A DNA stretch of 64,000 bases from CAVVXX01 sp963707975. Its GTDB lineage: Bacteria > Pseudomonadota > Alphaproteobacteria > Micropepsales > Micropepsaceae. Location: contig OY970177.1 of assembly GCA_963707975.1 (NCBI GenBank), forward strand, positions 744,001 to 808,000, in the 5' to 3' direction. Numbering within the stretch: the first letter of the stretch is position 1; every line of letters starts with the position of its first letter. Shown here piece by piece: positions 24,780 to 33,609 of the stretch. The notes beneath the pieces were generated by a model, which was given only the letters and a program-made list of their open reading frames with translations, did not search any database and was not told where the DNA came from. Both the position numbers and the translations under genes were made by a program.

Positions 24780-25414
24780 GCGGCCACCTTGGCGCGGAGG
24801 GTACGGTAATGAGCCCACAACAGCCGCGCCGCCACGCCCCGCCATGGCCGCCAGATTTCCGCGAGCGTTTCCATTTCGCGTTCGGTCAGCCTGCGCCGCT
24901 TTCCAAGCGCCGCAGTCGTGGCAATTTGCAAAGCGAGATCGCCGGCCGGCCAGATATCGGTGCGCCCCAGGCACGAAAGCAGATAAATGTCCGCCGTCCA
25001 GCGCCCGATGCCTGGCGTTTCCATCAGGTGCGCGCGGGCACGCTCGTCGCCCAAGCGCGAGATCCGCGCGAGATCGAGCCTGCCATCGCTGACGCGTTCG
25101 GCCACCGCACGCGCATGTTTGAGCTTGGGGCGGCTTAAGCCTGCTGCGGACAGTTGCGTTTCATCGGCTTTGAGCCAGGCCTCTGCGGTAAAAGGATCGA
25201 GGGCCGCTTCCAGGCGGTGGAAAATAGTGTCGGCGGCGGCGCGCGAAATCTGCTGATCGACAATGATGGTAATGAGCGATTTGAAGCCGGGCTCGCGCAG
25301 CCGAAGCGGCAATTCGCCTGTCGCGCGCGCGATTTTTCCAAGCCGGCCGTCCAGCGCCGCCACCGCCGAGACGGCGCGGGCAAGATCGCGGTGATTACGA
25401 AGGCGCTGCGGCAT
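24776..25414 (-). CDS. DNA-3-methyladenine glycosylase, AlkA type
   Basis: A 212-aa base-excision enzyme of the helix-hairpin-helix family that removes alkylated purines. IIVDQQISRAAADTI is the N-terminal signature, ETPGIGRWTADIYLL (about 132-146) is the hairpin motif, and WPAGDLAL contains the catalytic Asp159. I chose ATG 25414 because it follows the family; the longer frame would cross into the divergent gluQRS start. With alkB at 11424 this gives two alkylation-repair genes in the window. Confidence 0.9.
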   Translation of the reverse strand: MPQRLRNHRDLARAVSAVAALDGRLGKIARATGELPLRLREPGFKSLITIIVDQQISRAAADTIFHRLEAALDPFTAEAWLKADETQLSAAGLSRPKLKHARAVAERVSDGRLDLARISRLGDERARAHLMETPGIGRWTADIYLLSCLGRTDIWPAGDLALQIATTAALGKRRRLTEREMETLAEIWRPWRGVAARLLWAHYRTLRAKVAA

Positions 25415-25452
25415 GATGCGGCGCGTGACTTCCCGGTGTAGTTTGCGCGCCC

Positions 25453-26334
25453 ATGATTGCCACCCGTTTCGCGCCAAGTCCAACCGGGCTGCTGCATCTT
25501 GGCCATGCGCTGGCGGCCATCACCGCTTACGAGGCCGCGCGCGAGGCGGGCGGGCGATTTATCCTGCGCATCGAGGATATCGACGCCACAAGAGCACGAC
25601 CCGAATTCGAAGCTGCGATTTACGAAGACCTTTCCTGGCTAGAACTTCGCTGGGAACAACCGGTGCGCCGCCAGTCGGAGCATTTTGCCGATTACCGGGC
25701 AGCCCTGGACCGGCTTGATGCGATGGGCGTGCTTTATCCCTGTTTCTGCACGCGCAAAGAAATTGCCGATGAAATCGCGCGCGCGGTTGAAGCGCCGCAT
25801 CTGAATGTCTTGGGGTCGGAGGGCCCGATTTATCCCGGCACCTGCCGCGCACTTTCCAAGGAAACACAAACAACGCGCATGGCGAACGAGGCTTACGCGC
25901 TGCGCCTCGATGTGGCGAAAGCTAAAGCGCGTGTGGGATATGCATTGACTTTCGTAGAGCGCGGATCGGGACCAATGGGCGAAACCGGAATACAAACAGC
26001 AACGCCGGAATTGCTGGGCGATGTGGTGCTTGCGCGCAAGGAAATGCCGGCAAGCTATCACCTGGCCATCGTCGTCGATGACGCGTTGCAGGGCATCAAG
26101 CTGGTCACGCGCGGGAATGATTTATTTCTGGCCGCCCATGTTCAATGCTTGTTGCAGGCGCTGCTGGAATACAACGCGCCTGCCTATCTGCATCATCGCC
26201 TGGTGCTGGACGCGAGCGGCAAGAAATTCTCCAAGCGCGACCAATCCGTCACGCTGCGCCATTTGCACGAACAGGGCGTGACGCCTCAGAAGATTCGTGC
26301 ACGGCTTGGGTTTGAGCCGTGGTCGCGCCGGTAA
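25453..26334 (+). CDS. gluQ: Glutamyl-Q tRNA(Asp) synthetase
   Basis: A 293-aa truncated GluRS paralogue that attaches glutamate to the queuosine base of tRNA(Asp). The start MIATRFAPSPTGLLHLGHAL holds the HIGH-type motif. FCTRKE begins the zinc-site region and KFSKRDQ is the KMSKS-type loop. The anticodon-binding domain of true GluRS is absent, as expected at this length. Its 3' end overlaps the convergent DUF2306 gene by 49 bases. Confidence 0.93.
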   Translation: MIATRFAPSPTGLLHLGHALAAITAYEAAREAGGRFILRIEDIDATRARPEFEAAIYEDLSWLELRWEQPVRRQSEHFADYRAALDRLDAMGVLYPCFCTRKEIADEIARAVEAPHLNVLGSEGPIYPGTCRALSKETQTTRMANEAYALRLDVAKAKARVGYALTFVERGSGPMGETGIQTATPELLGDVVLARKEMPASYHLAIVVDDALQGIKLVTRGNDLFLAAHVQCLLQALLEYNAPAYLHHRLVLDASGKKFSKRDQSVTLRHLHEQGVTPQKIRARLGFEPWSRR

Positions 26335-26864
26335 AGCCATACCTTCACGGAGAACAGGAAAATAAGAAGAAGCGCCGCAAGCATGGCGGCGAACTGCGTC
26401 ATCCCTAGCGCAGGTGAGCCAAAGACTCGCTTGCCATTGACGATGGTAACCGCAAGCGGGCGCAGAACATCGAGCCTGGCGAACAGCTCGTTAATAAGGC
26501 CGCCGACCAGGAGGTAATAGCTCAGTGTCATGAAGATGGGATGCGCATAGGCCCACAAGCCGCGGGCTTGGGGCGACGACGCGTAATAGCCGATCAGCGT
26601 GAAGGCGAGCGCAGCAACCGCAAGCCAGTGGAAAACGCCGAAACCGCCAGCAACTGGCTTGCCCGCCGCCGGACTGATATCGAAGCGATAGATGGCAAGA
26701 GCCGAAACGTTGGCGGCAATCATGAACGCCGTATAGCCAAGCCCGCGCCATCTGTGCGGCATCGTGCCCTTTACGGCAAAGATGTTCCAAGCGCCCAACA
26801 CAAGCGCAATCGTGCAAGTGGCAGAATGAAACCAACCAATCAAGGAAATATCCGAAATATGCAT
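26286..26864 (-). CDS. DUF2306-like membrane protein
   Basis: A 192-aa integral membrane protein with about five helices. HSATCTIALVLGAWNIF, the Arg-Trp-Arg/Gly loop and conserved histidines (FHWLAV, YAHPIF) resemble the DUF2306 family, whose function is unknown but whose histidines suggest haem or metal binding. It is downstream of the winged-helix gene on the same strand and may belong to that operon. The C-terminal 16 codons overlap gluQRS on the other strand. Confidence 0.72.
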   Translation of the reverse strand: MHISDISLIGWFHSATCTIALVLGAWNIFAVKGTMPHRWRGLGYTAFMIAANVSALAIYRFDISPAAGKPVAGGFGVFHWLAVAALAFTLIGYYASSPQARGLWAYAHPIFMTLSYYLLVGGLINELFARLDVLRPLAVTIVNGKRVFGSPALGMTQFAAMLAALLLIFLFSVKVWLYRRDHGSNPSRARIF

Positions 26865-26882
26865 TTGACCGTTTCCCCGTTT

Positions 26883-27176
26883 TTAGCTCTGCTCAATTAT
26901 TTCCTGCAGATAAGCGATGTAATCCCTGAAAGCATTGCGGCCGGCCTTGCTCAGGCGCACACGCGTCCGCGGCTTCTTTCCCACGAAATCTTTGTCGACT
27001 TCGAGGTAGCCCGCCTCTTCCAGCGTGACGATATGGGCGCCAAGATTGCCTTCGGTGGCGCCAACCAGCGCTTTCAGCCGGACAAATTCGAGCTGCTCGC
27101 GTTCAGGCAGCGCTTTTAGCGCAGCCATGATTTTCAAACGTACAGGCTGATGGATGATGGTATCGGGCTGCTCCAT
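26883..27176 (-). CDS. Winged-helix transcriptional regulator (HTH_34 type)
   Basis: A 97-aa one-domain regulator. IIHQPVRLKIMAAL, ATEGNLGAHIVTLEEAGYL (recognition helix and turn) and a wing with PRTRVRLSKAGR match the winged-helix HTH_34 family. It overlaps the upstream membrane-protein gene by one base (TGATG), a pairing that recurs in Proteobacteria. I infer that it represses its own operon at the palindrome 27765-27778. No metal-binding or ligand pocket is evident. Confidence 0.82.
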   Translation of the reverse strand: MEQPDTIIHQPVRLKIMAALKALPEREQLEFVRLKALVGATEGNLGAHIVTLEEAGYLEVDKDFVGKKPRTRVRLSKAGRNAFRDYIAYLQEIIEQS

Positions 27177-27727
27177 CACACACTCCGGAGCCATAAGCCG
27201 CCAAGCACCAGCGCCCCGCCGCCCACCACCGCCATCCAAAGCATGAAATAATCAGCGAGCCAGAAATATCCCCCCAAAGTGAGGCTTGTGATCGCAACAC
27301 CAGCAACGATAATTCGCATACCTCGAGTCCAAATACCGATGATGCTGTAAAGAAGCGCGGCTAGAAGTGGAAAGAAGGCGCTGATCTGGTCCCCATTTCG
27401 TGGCGGCATGATTGCGAAGAGCGCGGCAATGAATAAAGCAATGGCGATCAGCGTTGCGCCATACCGCCAATCGTAGCGAGAAGGGCTTTCATTTTTCGTG
27501 CGCCAGCCGATCCAAAAACTTGCGGCTACTCCAAGCAGTACGAGCACGGGCCAAACCTGTGACCACTCCGGTTTCGCATAGGTCGCGCCATAACCGATCA
27601 TCCACACCACGCCCCACACAATCAGGTGCGGCGAAGCCATTTGGTAGACGTAGGCATTGGAACTTTGCTGTTCGGCTTTCGTGATGTCATGAAGCGCGTC
27701 TTGCGCTTCACTGCGGGTAAGAGGCAT
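27176..27727 (-). CDS. Hypothetical membrane protein partnered with a winged-helix regulator
   Basis: A 183-aa protein with a soluble N-terminus (about 1-30, LTRSEAQDALHDITKAE) and five predicted membrane helices. An ATTAGGAGA ribosome site precedes ATG 27727. No enzymatic motif is visible. Translational coupling to the regulator gene suggests that it senses a membrane state or ligand and passes it to the regulator, or is the regulator's main target. Confidence 0.7.
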   Translation of the reverse strand: MPLTRSEAQDALHDITKAEQQSSNAYVYQMASPHLIVWGVVWMIGYGATYAKPEWSQVWPVLVLLGVAASFWIGWRTKNESPSRYDWRYGATLIAIALFIAALFAIMPPRNGDQISAFFPLLAALLYSIIGIWTRGMRIIVAGVAITSLTLGGYFWLADYFMLWMAVVGGGALVLGGLWLRSV

Positions 27728-27753
27728 GCCCGATCTCCTAATAATTTGCAGAC

Positions 27754-27778
27754 TACTCTATATTACAGAGTACTCTGT
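27754..27778. promoter_or_regulatory. Palindromic operator of the winged-helix operon
   Basis: The 14-base perfect palindrome ACAGAGTACTCTGT spans 27765-27778, with a related half-site TACTCT at 27754-27759. It sits 38-51 bases before the ATG at 27727, near probable promoter elements on the minus strand (TTGCAA upstream, TATAGA downstream). Autoregulation by the operon's winged-helix protein is inferred. Confidence 0.6.
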
Positions 27779-27834
27779 TGCAAATCATTTATGCGCAAAA
27801 ATAATCCTTTGATTTCAATGGATTATGATCGGCC

Positions 27835-28626
27835 TTACCAGTCGTTGAGGCCTAAGAAGCTTTGAAAGCCGGCGGCGTTAGCCCAGCGGCTCCATTGCGC
27901 GCGCAACTGCTTGGTCTTTTCCGGGCTATGCTGGCCCTGGCCCAGACCCAGAATCTGCAATTCGGCGCAGCCCTTGAACGCCGCATCGCTTGGGGCTGGC
28001 AATTCGGCATTGGCGCGCGAAAGATTGGCATATTCGGAATCCTCAATGCCGTCGCTAAGGAGCACGATTGTTGTGGGCTGACCCGCGCAACCAAAGGCCG
28101 CCTGGGCGTTGTCGAGGAAAGCAAGAATGTTGGTCTTGCCTTGGGCGCGCCATACGCCTTTCTCCACAATGGCAGGCGTGTTCGCTACCAGCTTTTCGAC
28201 TTCGGCGGCAACGTCCTCGGGTCGCTGATGCACCGATAGTACCGCGTCATAATGGAAATTGTTGGCGGAAGTTCCGTAACTGCCGAAAGTGCGGACGTGA
28301 ATTTCAGACGCAAAGCCAAGGCCTACGATCATCTGGCTTACGCGCTCAGCCACTTTTTGGGCGAATGCTTTGTCCTTGATGAGCGGATTGCTTTCCGAAA
28401 GGTCGAGGCCAATGACGAGCCGCGCCGGCGGCTTCGTCGCCTCCATGCGGATGTCGCGACCCTCGGCCCAGGCGGCCATGCCGGAAAGCCCACCCGGCGT
28501 GCCGAGATAGGCAAGCCCGAACATCACCGTCACCACCGTGACGGCGCCAAGCAGGACCCGCATCAAATCAACGCGCGGGAGACGCGCCCTAAGCGCTTGC
28601 CAATTCCAGAAGATGAAGCTGGGCAT
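27835..28626 (-). CDS. Membrane-anchored von Willebrand factor A-like protein
   Basis: A 263-aa protein with one N-terminal membrane helix (about 21-41) and a vWA domain with a complete metal (MIDAS) site: DLSES at 75-79, Thr165 in GKT, and SDG at 191-193. Such domains bind protein partners through a magnesium ion. Positive residues before the helix suggest a periplasmic vWA domain. It overlaps the upstream gene by 38 bases and is the third gene of an unfamiliar membrane module (27835-31427). The function is not known. Confidence 0.78.
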   Translation of the reverse strand: MPSFIFWNWQALRARLPRVDLMRVLLGAVTVVTVMFGLAYLGTPGGLSGMAAWAEGRDIRMEATKPPARLVIGLDLSESNPLIKDKAFAQKVAERVSQMIVGLGFASEIHVRTFGSYGTSANNFHYDAVLSVHQRPEDVAAEVEKLVANTPAIVEKGVWRAQGKTNILAFLDNAQAAFGCAGQPTTIVLLSDGIEDSEYANLSRANAELPAPSDAAFKGCAELQILGLGQGQHSPEKTKQLRAQWSRWANAAGFQSFLGLNDW

Positions 28627-29677
28627 ATTGCCGGCGCCTTGTCTTGTAATCGCGCGAAATCAGGAAATTACGCGCATTGTGCTCGGCGATCTGCATATAG
28701 AGAGCCGCGATCGTTGTCACGATGAAGAAAATGACGCTGGCGAAGGCAAGCCACAACCAGCCCTGTGCATTGGCAAGCGTCTGCTCGGACAGTTTCGGAA
28801 CTGGAAAAGAAAACTCCGCCGTCGTGGCTTTACCGGCCTGCACAGGCTGCGTAGCCCCGTTGGCGTTTATCTTGGTGAGCAGATTGTCGATGACGTTAGG
28901 CTGGGAAGCAGAATTTTCCTGCGTGTGGTCGAGGCGCGCGGAGGTCGCCGAGTCCATGTTGTTGTAGGCGACCAGATAGCCCAGACAAACCACCATGATG
29001 CAAGTGAGCACGAAGGCGGTGGAAATGAGCGTGTTGCGGCCATAAACGCCGGTGATTTTCAGCATGAAATGGATGGCAAGGGCGGCGAACACCACCTGCA
29101 AGCTCTTGAAGAACACCGATTCCTTCAAGCTGTCGGGCACTATCATGAATTCGTTGGAGAGAGCGCGCGTCCAGATGTCGCCGCGGATGATTTCGTAATC
29201 GACAAACATGGCCAAAAGCGCGATGGCGACAGCCAGCACGAAGCCGATGACGTAAAGCGTGCGATATTGCGCCACCTGGCGGCTCTTCTCCAGATTCTGC
29301 GCAATGATTTCGGCGTCGGAACGCTGCGCTTCGTTGAGCGCGGGCTTCTCAGAGTCCGCATCGGCTTCCGTTTTGCTCCTGCGCGCAAACCAGCCGCGCG
29401 AGCGCGGTTTCGCTTTGGCAAGCTGCTTGTTCCAGCGGCGCACCCAGTCGGGGCCCCAGCTTGGCGGATCCACGGGCGTCTTCAGCCGCTCGACCAATTG
29501 ATGCTTCAACCTCTCGCGCACGGCCGGCGAAAGCGCGGATGCTTCGGATAACGCCTTGGCTTCATCGCCGAATTCGTCCGGCGTCATGCCGTAGAGCAGA
29601 TCGCCGGTGAGGCTTTCGCGGGCATATCTTTTTCCACCGCGGCCGGAATAGTTTCTCATGCGCGTTTCGGTTTCCAT
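28589..29677 (-). CDS. Four-helix membrane protein of the PDT-like/vWA module
   Basis: A 362-aa protein. A basic, cytoplasmic-looking N-terminal region of about 140 residues (with GKRYARESLTGDLLYGM) is followed by membrane helices at about 141-159, 192-211, 216-237 and 306-328, and a large loop at about 238-305. A charged C-terminal tail ends it. I do not recognise the family. AGGGG lies 8 bases before the ATG. It sits between the PDT-like gene and the vWA gene on the same strand and probably joins them in one membrane complex. Confidence 0.72.
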   Translation of the reverse strand: METETRMRNYSGRGGKRYARESLTGDLLYGMTPDEFGDEAKALSEASALSPAVRERLKHQLVERLKTPVDPPSWGPDWVRRWNKQLAKAKPRSRGWFARRSKTEADADSEKPALNEAQRSDAEIIAQNLEKSRQVAQYRTLYVIGFVLAVAIALLAMFVDYEIIRGDIWTRALSNEFMIVPDSLKESVFFKSLQVVFAALAIHFMLKITGVYGRNTLISTAFVLTCIMVVCLGYLVAYNNMDSATSARLDHTQENSASQPNVIDNLLTKINANGATQPVQAGKATTAEFSFPVPKLSEQTLANAQGWLWLAFASVIFFIVTTIAALYMQIAEHNARNFLISRDYKTRRRQYAQLHLLELASA

Positions 29678-29837
29678 TGGCTAACCCCTGTTGGTTCCGG
29701 CCAATGTGGAGAAACGCCCGCAAAGCAGCCCGGAACATGGTAACCAAAAATTGAACAGGGGAATGCGGCGCGCAAAGTTCACGATTGTGACCATTGTGCG
29801 GCAAGCTCACGACGAATTGGGGCGGGGGAACTTTCGC

Positions 29838-31400
29838 TCAGTTGAGGCTGGCGAACAGTCTGCGCGCCTGATCCCACCACCAGTGGTAATGCGCGCCGAT
29901 GGCGTAAATCGCAGCCGCTGCAAGCGCGAGCCCGATCAGGCGGGCGCGCATTTTGTCCAGCATCTCGTGTTTGTCATCTGAAGATGCGGGCGTCTCCAGC
30001 CCTAAGCGTGCAGGTTCGACGGCGCGCGGGAAGCTTCCTAAAACCTGCACCGATTTGGCTTCGCGGATCAGGCGGCCAAGCAGTTTCTCGGGCGGCGTGC
30101 GGCCAAAGGAAAACCCGCCATAGCCTTTGTCCGTGTTCAGTCCCGCAAGATAGCCGTTCGTTTCAGCGATAAAGGCAGGGCCTTCCTCGCCATTGGCGGG
30201 CGGTGGTAGCACGGCCAGGATGCGCACGTTCACGCCCGATGCCTCGCCCAAAAGGGCGCGCAGGAGGCGCTGACCCTCCTTGTCCTTGGGCTTGGCGCGC
30301 AGCATGAGCACGCTTTTCACGTCGCTGGCCCCGCGCAGGCTCATGCTCGGCTCGCGCGATTCGGCAAGCCCGCTCCAGGAATCGCGGGCGTGGATCACGC
30401 CTTCGGCCGCGCGCTCGGCCGCCGCCGCGCGGTTCGCAAGGCCGTCGCCCGCATCCCATTCGCGCGCGATACGGCCAAGATTGCGCAAGCGCGGCTCGCC
30501 ATCGCCGGCCAGCGCCTGGAATAGCAGTTTCGCGCGTTCGCGCTCGACCTCTTCGTCGTCGCTTTCGGGATCGAGCCCAAGCGGCGCCAGCCTGGCTGCG
30601 AGCCGCTGTTTGAGCTCTCCATCCTGAAACAGGTTCTTCAGATCGCCGGGCTTGAGCGCGCGCCGCATGCGTTCCTGTCCCAGCAATTCGGCAAATCCGC
30701 GCCAGGGACGTTTTTCGTTGGGCAGACTGAAGCGTTGTTTCCGCGCGACAACATAAAACAGCGTAGCGTTGTCGTTGTCGTTCTCCGGCGTGATGCCGTT
30801 AGCCAAGCCGCTGCCCGTAAGCGGCACGAGGTCGTACATTAAGGCAGCTTCGTCGGAGCAAAGGGCGGCCGAATTCGGGATTTTTTCGGGCTTGTCGACG
30901 CTATGTTCGCCCTGATGCACTAGGCGCGCGGCTTCGCCCGTGCAGCCCACAACACGGCGCTGCGCACGCGGCGTCAGGCGCTTCAGCATGCCCTGATATT
31001 GGGCAAAGCCCGCCTGATCGCTGTAAACTTCGCTGATGAGCGCCAGAAGACCTGCGCGTGCGCTGGCCTTCGCGTTTTCATCCAGTTCGTTGTAATCGCG
31101 CCGCTGCGCCTTCACCCAGCCCTTGGGCACATAGACGCGCAGCATAATCGGGCGCCAGACTTCCGCCACCACGTGCAGATCTGAGCGCGCGAGCAGCGCC
31201 AACGCTTCGGGAAAGCCGCCGGTGCGCGTGTTGTAAGCGGGAAGCAGCGCATAATCGGCCGCGCCTTCGAGCAGGGCTTCGAGCGCATGCTGGTTGGTAG
31301 GCTGGGGCGCAACATCGGCGTCGGCAAACATGGTCTTGCCCGCACCGTGCGCGCAGGCGCCACGCTCCCCCTGGCAAACAATGCGCAATGCCTGGGCCAT
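29838..31400 (-). CDS. Membrane-anchored protein with a prephenate-dehydratase-like domain
   Basis: A 520-aa protein. Residues 5-220 follow the prephenate dehydratase (PDT) fold in order: QGERG (10-14), ADYALLP (48-54), VYSDQAGFAQ (125-134), AALCSDEAA (178-186) and NATLF (211-215), where true PDTs have TRF. The catalytic-type Thr is kept, but the Arg is Leu, so activity is doubtful. An uncharacterised region of about 260 residues follows, then a C-terminal membrane helix (487-505). No ACT domain is seen. ATG 31400 is chosen; GTG 31427 is possible. It heads the module. Confidence 0.68.
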   Translation of the reverse strand: MAQALRIVCQGERGACAHGAGKTMFADADVAPQPTNQHALEALLEGAADYALLPAYNTRTGGFPEALALLARSDLHVVAEVWRPIMLRVYVPKGWVKAQRRDYNELDENAKASARAGLLALISEVYSDQAGFAQYQGMLKRLTPRAQRRVVGCTGEAARLVHQGEHSVDKPEKIPNSAALCSDEAALMYDLVPLTGSGLANGITPENDNDNATLFYVVARKQRFSLPNEKRPWRGFAELLGQERMRRALKPGDLKNLFQDGELKQRLAARLAPLGLDPESDDEEVERERAKLLFQALAGDGEPRLRNLGRIAREWDAGDGLANRAAAAERAAEGVIHARDSWSGLAESREPSMSLRGASDVKSVLMLRAKPKDKEGQRLLRALLGEASGVNVRILAVLPPPANGEEGPAFIAETNGYLAGLNTDKGYGGFSFGRTPPEKLLGRLIREAKSVQVLGSFPRAVEPARLGLETPASSDDKHEMLDKMRARLIGLALAAAAIYAIGAHYHWWWDQARRLFASLN

Positions 31401-31542
31401 CCCGCCAAAACCCGATTGGCTCGCCACAGTTAAAATTAATAGAGGTTAAAGCGCGTGGCAATGGTGCGAAAACACTGGCAAAACAGCCGTCACACAATCG
31501 TTTTGTGAACGCTTTGGTTAATCCGGACGCGAATGTGAACGG

Positions 31543-31956
31543 TTATTTCTTCGCGTCTTCGTCTTCGGAGAGTTCGCGCACAAGTTCAAGGATGCGCCGG
31601 CGTACCTTCGGATCCTTGATGCGCATGAAGGCGAGCGTGAGTTGCAAACCCTCGCCGCTGGAAATGAATTCCATTACGGGCGCGGAGTCAGCCTCTTCGG
31701 CAAAGCCACTGGCTTTGCCAGCACGTCCTTCGGCGTCTTCATAAAAAAAGCTGACTGGGACGCCCAGAATCCCCGCGATCTCGAACAGGCGCCCAGCGCC
31801 TATCCGGTTCACGCCTTTTTCGTATTTCTGCACCTGCTGGAAGGTGAGACCAAGAAGCTCGCCTAGCTTCTCCTGGCTCATGCCCATCAGCATGCGACGC
31901 AGCCGGACTCGATGCCCGACATGTGCGTCGACCGGGTTAGCCTGTTTTTTAGGCAC
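31543..31956 (-). CDS. XRE-family helix-turn-helix regulator
   Basis: A 137-aa regulator with an N-terminal HTH_3 domain (about 14-70): RVRLRRMLMGMSQEKLGELL, then FQQVQKYEKGVNRI as recognition helix, and RLFEIAGILGVPVSFFYED. The C-terminal acidic helices are typical of the alphaproteobacterial group that lies between lnt and metK. It is in the same direction as lnt and 66 bases after it. Targets are unknown. Confidence 0.9.
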   Translation of the reverse strand: MPKKQANPVDAHVGHRVRLRRMLMGMSQEKLGELLGLTFQQVQKYEKGVNRIGAGRLFEIAGILGVPVSFFYEDAEGRAGKASGFAEEADSAPVMEFISSGEGLQLTLAFMRIKDPKVRRRILELVRELSEDEDAKK

Positions 31957-32022
31957 TGAGAGGGAAAGCCCATCTGAAAGTTCAGATTTAGAACGCCTAT
32001 AGACAAGGCCCTTGGAATTGCG

Positions 32023-33606
32023 TCAAGTCCGCGACTTCCTTAACGGCCAAAGGGCCGCAGTCCCTGTCAGAAGCAAAAGCAGCAGGGAAATTACCCCACC
32101 AAAACGAACGAAGAACGTTTGGTCGAGCGCCACGGGTAACCCGGCGTCGAGCGCGCCTTCGCGCCCAAGGGCAAGCCGCGCGCGCACACGCCCGTAGCCA
32201 TCGATTACAGCGGAAATACCGGTGTTGGCGGCGCGCGCGATGGGCAGGCCCTCTTCGATCGCGCGCACACGCGCACTGAGCAGATGCTGGCCAGGGCCGG
32301 AACCGGGGCCGAACCAGGAATCGTCGGTGACATTGACCAGCCATGAGGGCCGCGGGCTGCCAGTAACCTCGTCCGGAAAAATAATTTCATAGCAGATGAG
32401 CGGGCTCGCAGGCGGCGCACCCGGAATTGCCAGCGTGTGGGGGCCATCGCCGGCGGCGAAACCGCCAGGCCCGCCCGTGACCTTGGTGAGCCCGATTGCG
32501 TCCATGGTTTTCTGCAACGGCATGTATTCGCCGAAAGGCACGAGATGGAATTTGTCGTAAGTGGCAAGCAGCGCGCCCATTTGGCCGAAGACATAGAAGG
32601 AATTGTAGAAACGCAGGCCCACGCCTTCGTGCTGGGCGCGCACGGCGCCGGTGAGCAGCACAACGCCATGGGCCGTCAGGTTCTCGATTTCGGCAAGCGC
32701 CACCGGTTCGCGCTGCAGCAGGAAAGGCGGCGCTGCTTCGGGCCAGATGATGTGGGTGGGCGGAGTATCGCCGAGCGCGCGGCTGAGATCGATCAAACGC
32801 TGCCAGTTCCGCACCGTGAATTGCGGCAAATATTTTTCGCTTTGCGGCACATCGGGCTGAACGATACGGAGCCTCACATTCGGCACGAAGCTGTTATCGG
32901 CATAGGCGAGCCGGGCTTGTCCTACTGCCCACAGCGCAAGGAAAAATATTGTCATCGCCGCCGGCATAAACAGTATGCGCGGAGTTGCCGCGAGAAGGGC
33001 CAGCGAGGCGCCAAATAGGATAGTCAGCAGCGAAAGGCCATAGGCGCCGATGACTGCAGCGCTTTGCATCACGCCAAGCGAAGCGGCCCAGCCATAAGCT
33101 GACAGATTCCACGGGAACCCTGTCAGTACGTGGCCGCGAAAAAATTCCGCCATGCCGAAGGCAAAGGCAAAAAGAAAGATCCGCGACGGGCCGGAACGCC
33201 AGAAAGCCCCACAAAAAAGCGCCGCAAGCGCGGGAAAAAGCGCAAGCCCGCCTGGCAGAAAGATTTCTACAAACGGAATTTCCCAAGCGTGGACATTAGG
33301 ATCGACCAAAAAAGCGTAAGCGACCCAGTAGATGCCGACAAGAAATTGGCCGAAGCCGAAGGCCCATCCGGTGAAGAATGAATCGCGCAAGGGGCGCGTG
33401 CCTGCCGCCACGCCATCCAGCAGCAGGACGAGCACGGCATAGCCCAGCAGCAACAGAGGAAAAATTCCGAACGGGGCAAAAGCCAACGCGGAAAGTGCGC
33501 CCGTACCCACGGCAAGCAGCGCTCGCCTGAAGCCACATGCGCCCGTCAGGTATGCTGCGGCATGGGCAAGTGTGTTCGAAGCCCTCTGAAAGGAAAGCGC
33601 GCGCAA
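32023..33606 (-). CDS. lnt: Apolipoprotein N-acyltransferase
   Basis: A 527-aa inner-membrane enzyme that adds the third acyl chain to lipoproteins. About six N-terminal helices are followed by a periplasmic nitrilase domain with IWPEAAPPF (catalytic Glu), the YDKFHLVPFGEY lysine loop and PLICYEIIFP with the nucleophile Cys. The start is TTG 33606, 3 bases after the corC stop; no ATG or GTG exists near it. Gene order corC-lnt is conserved. Confidence 0.94.
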   Translation of the reverse strand: MRALSFQRASNTLAHAAAYLTGACGFRRALLAVGTGALSALAFAPFGIFPLLLLGYAVLVLLLDGVAAGTRPLRDSFFTGWAFGFGQFLVGIYWVAYAFLVDPNVHAWEIPFVEIFLPGGLALFPALAALFCGAFWRSGPSRIFLFAFAFGMAEFFRGHVLTGFPWNLSAYGWAASLGVMQSAAVIGAYGLSLLTILFGASLALLAATPRILFMPAAMTIFFLALWAVGQARLAYADNSFVPNVRLRIVQPDVPQSEKYLPQFTVRNWQRLIDLSRALGDTPPTHIIWPEAAPPFLLQREPVALAEIENLTAHGVVLLTGAVRAQHEGVGLRFYNSFYVFGQMGALLATYDKFHLVPFGEYMPLQKTMDAIGLTKVTGGPGGFAAGDGPHTLAIPGAPPASPLICYEIIFPDEVTGSPRPSWLVNVTDDSWFGPGSGPGQHLLSARVRAIEEGLPIARAANTGISAVIDGYGRVRARLALGREGALDAGLPVALDQTFFVRFGGVISLLLLLLTGTAALWPLRKSRT

Positions 33607-33609
33607 TCT

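Noticed and set aside
28538..29551. Plus-strand ORF of 337 codons opposite the four-helix membrane protein
   Set aside because: The minus-strand reading has clear hydrophobic helices and a ribosome site. The plus-strand reading is Arg/His-rich and shapeless.
29838..31400. Calling this gene pheA (prephenate dehydratase)
   Set aside because: The TRF motif is TLF, no ACT domain follows, and the protein ends in a membrane helix. A biosynthetic role is not supported.
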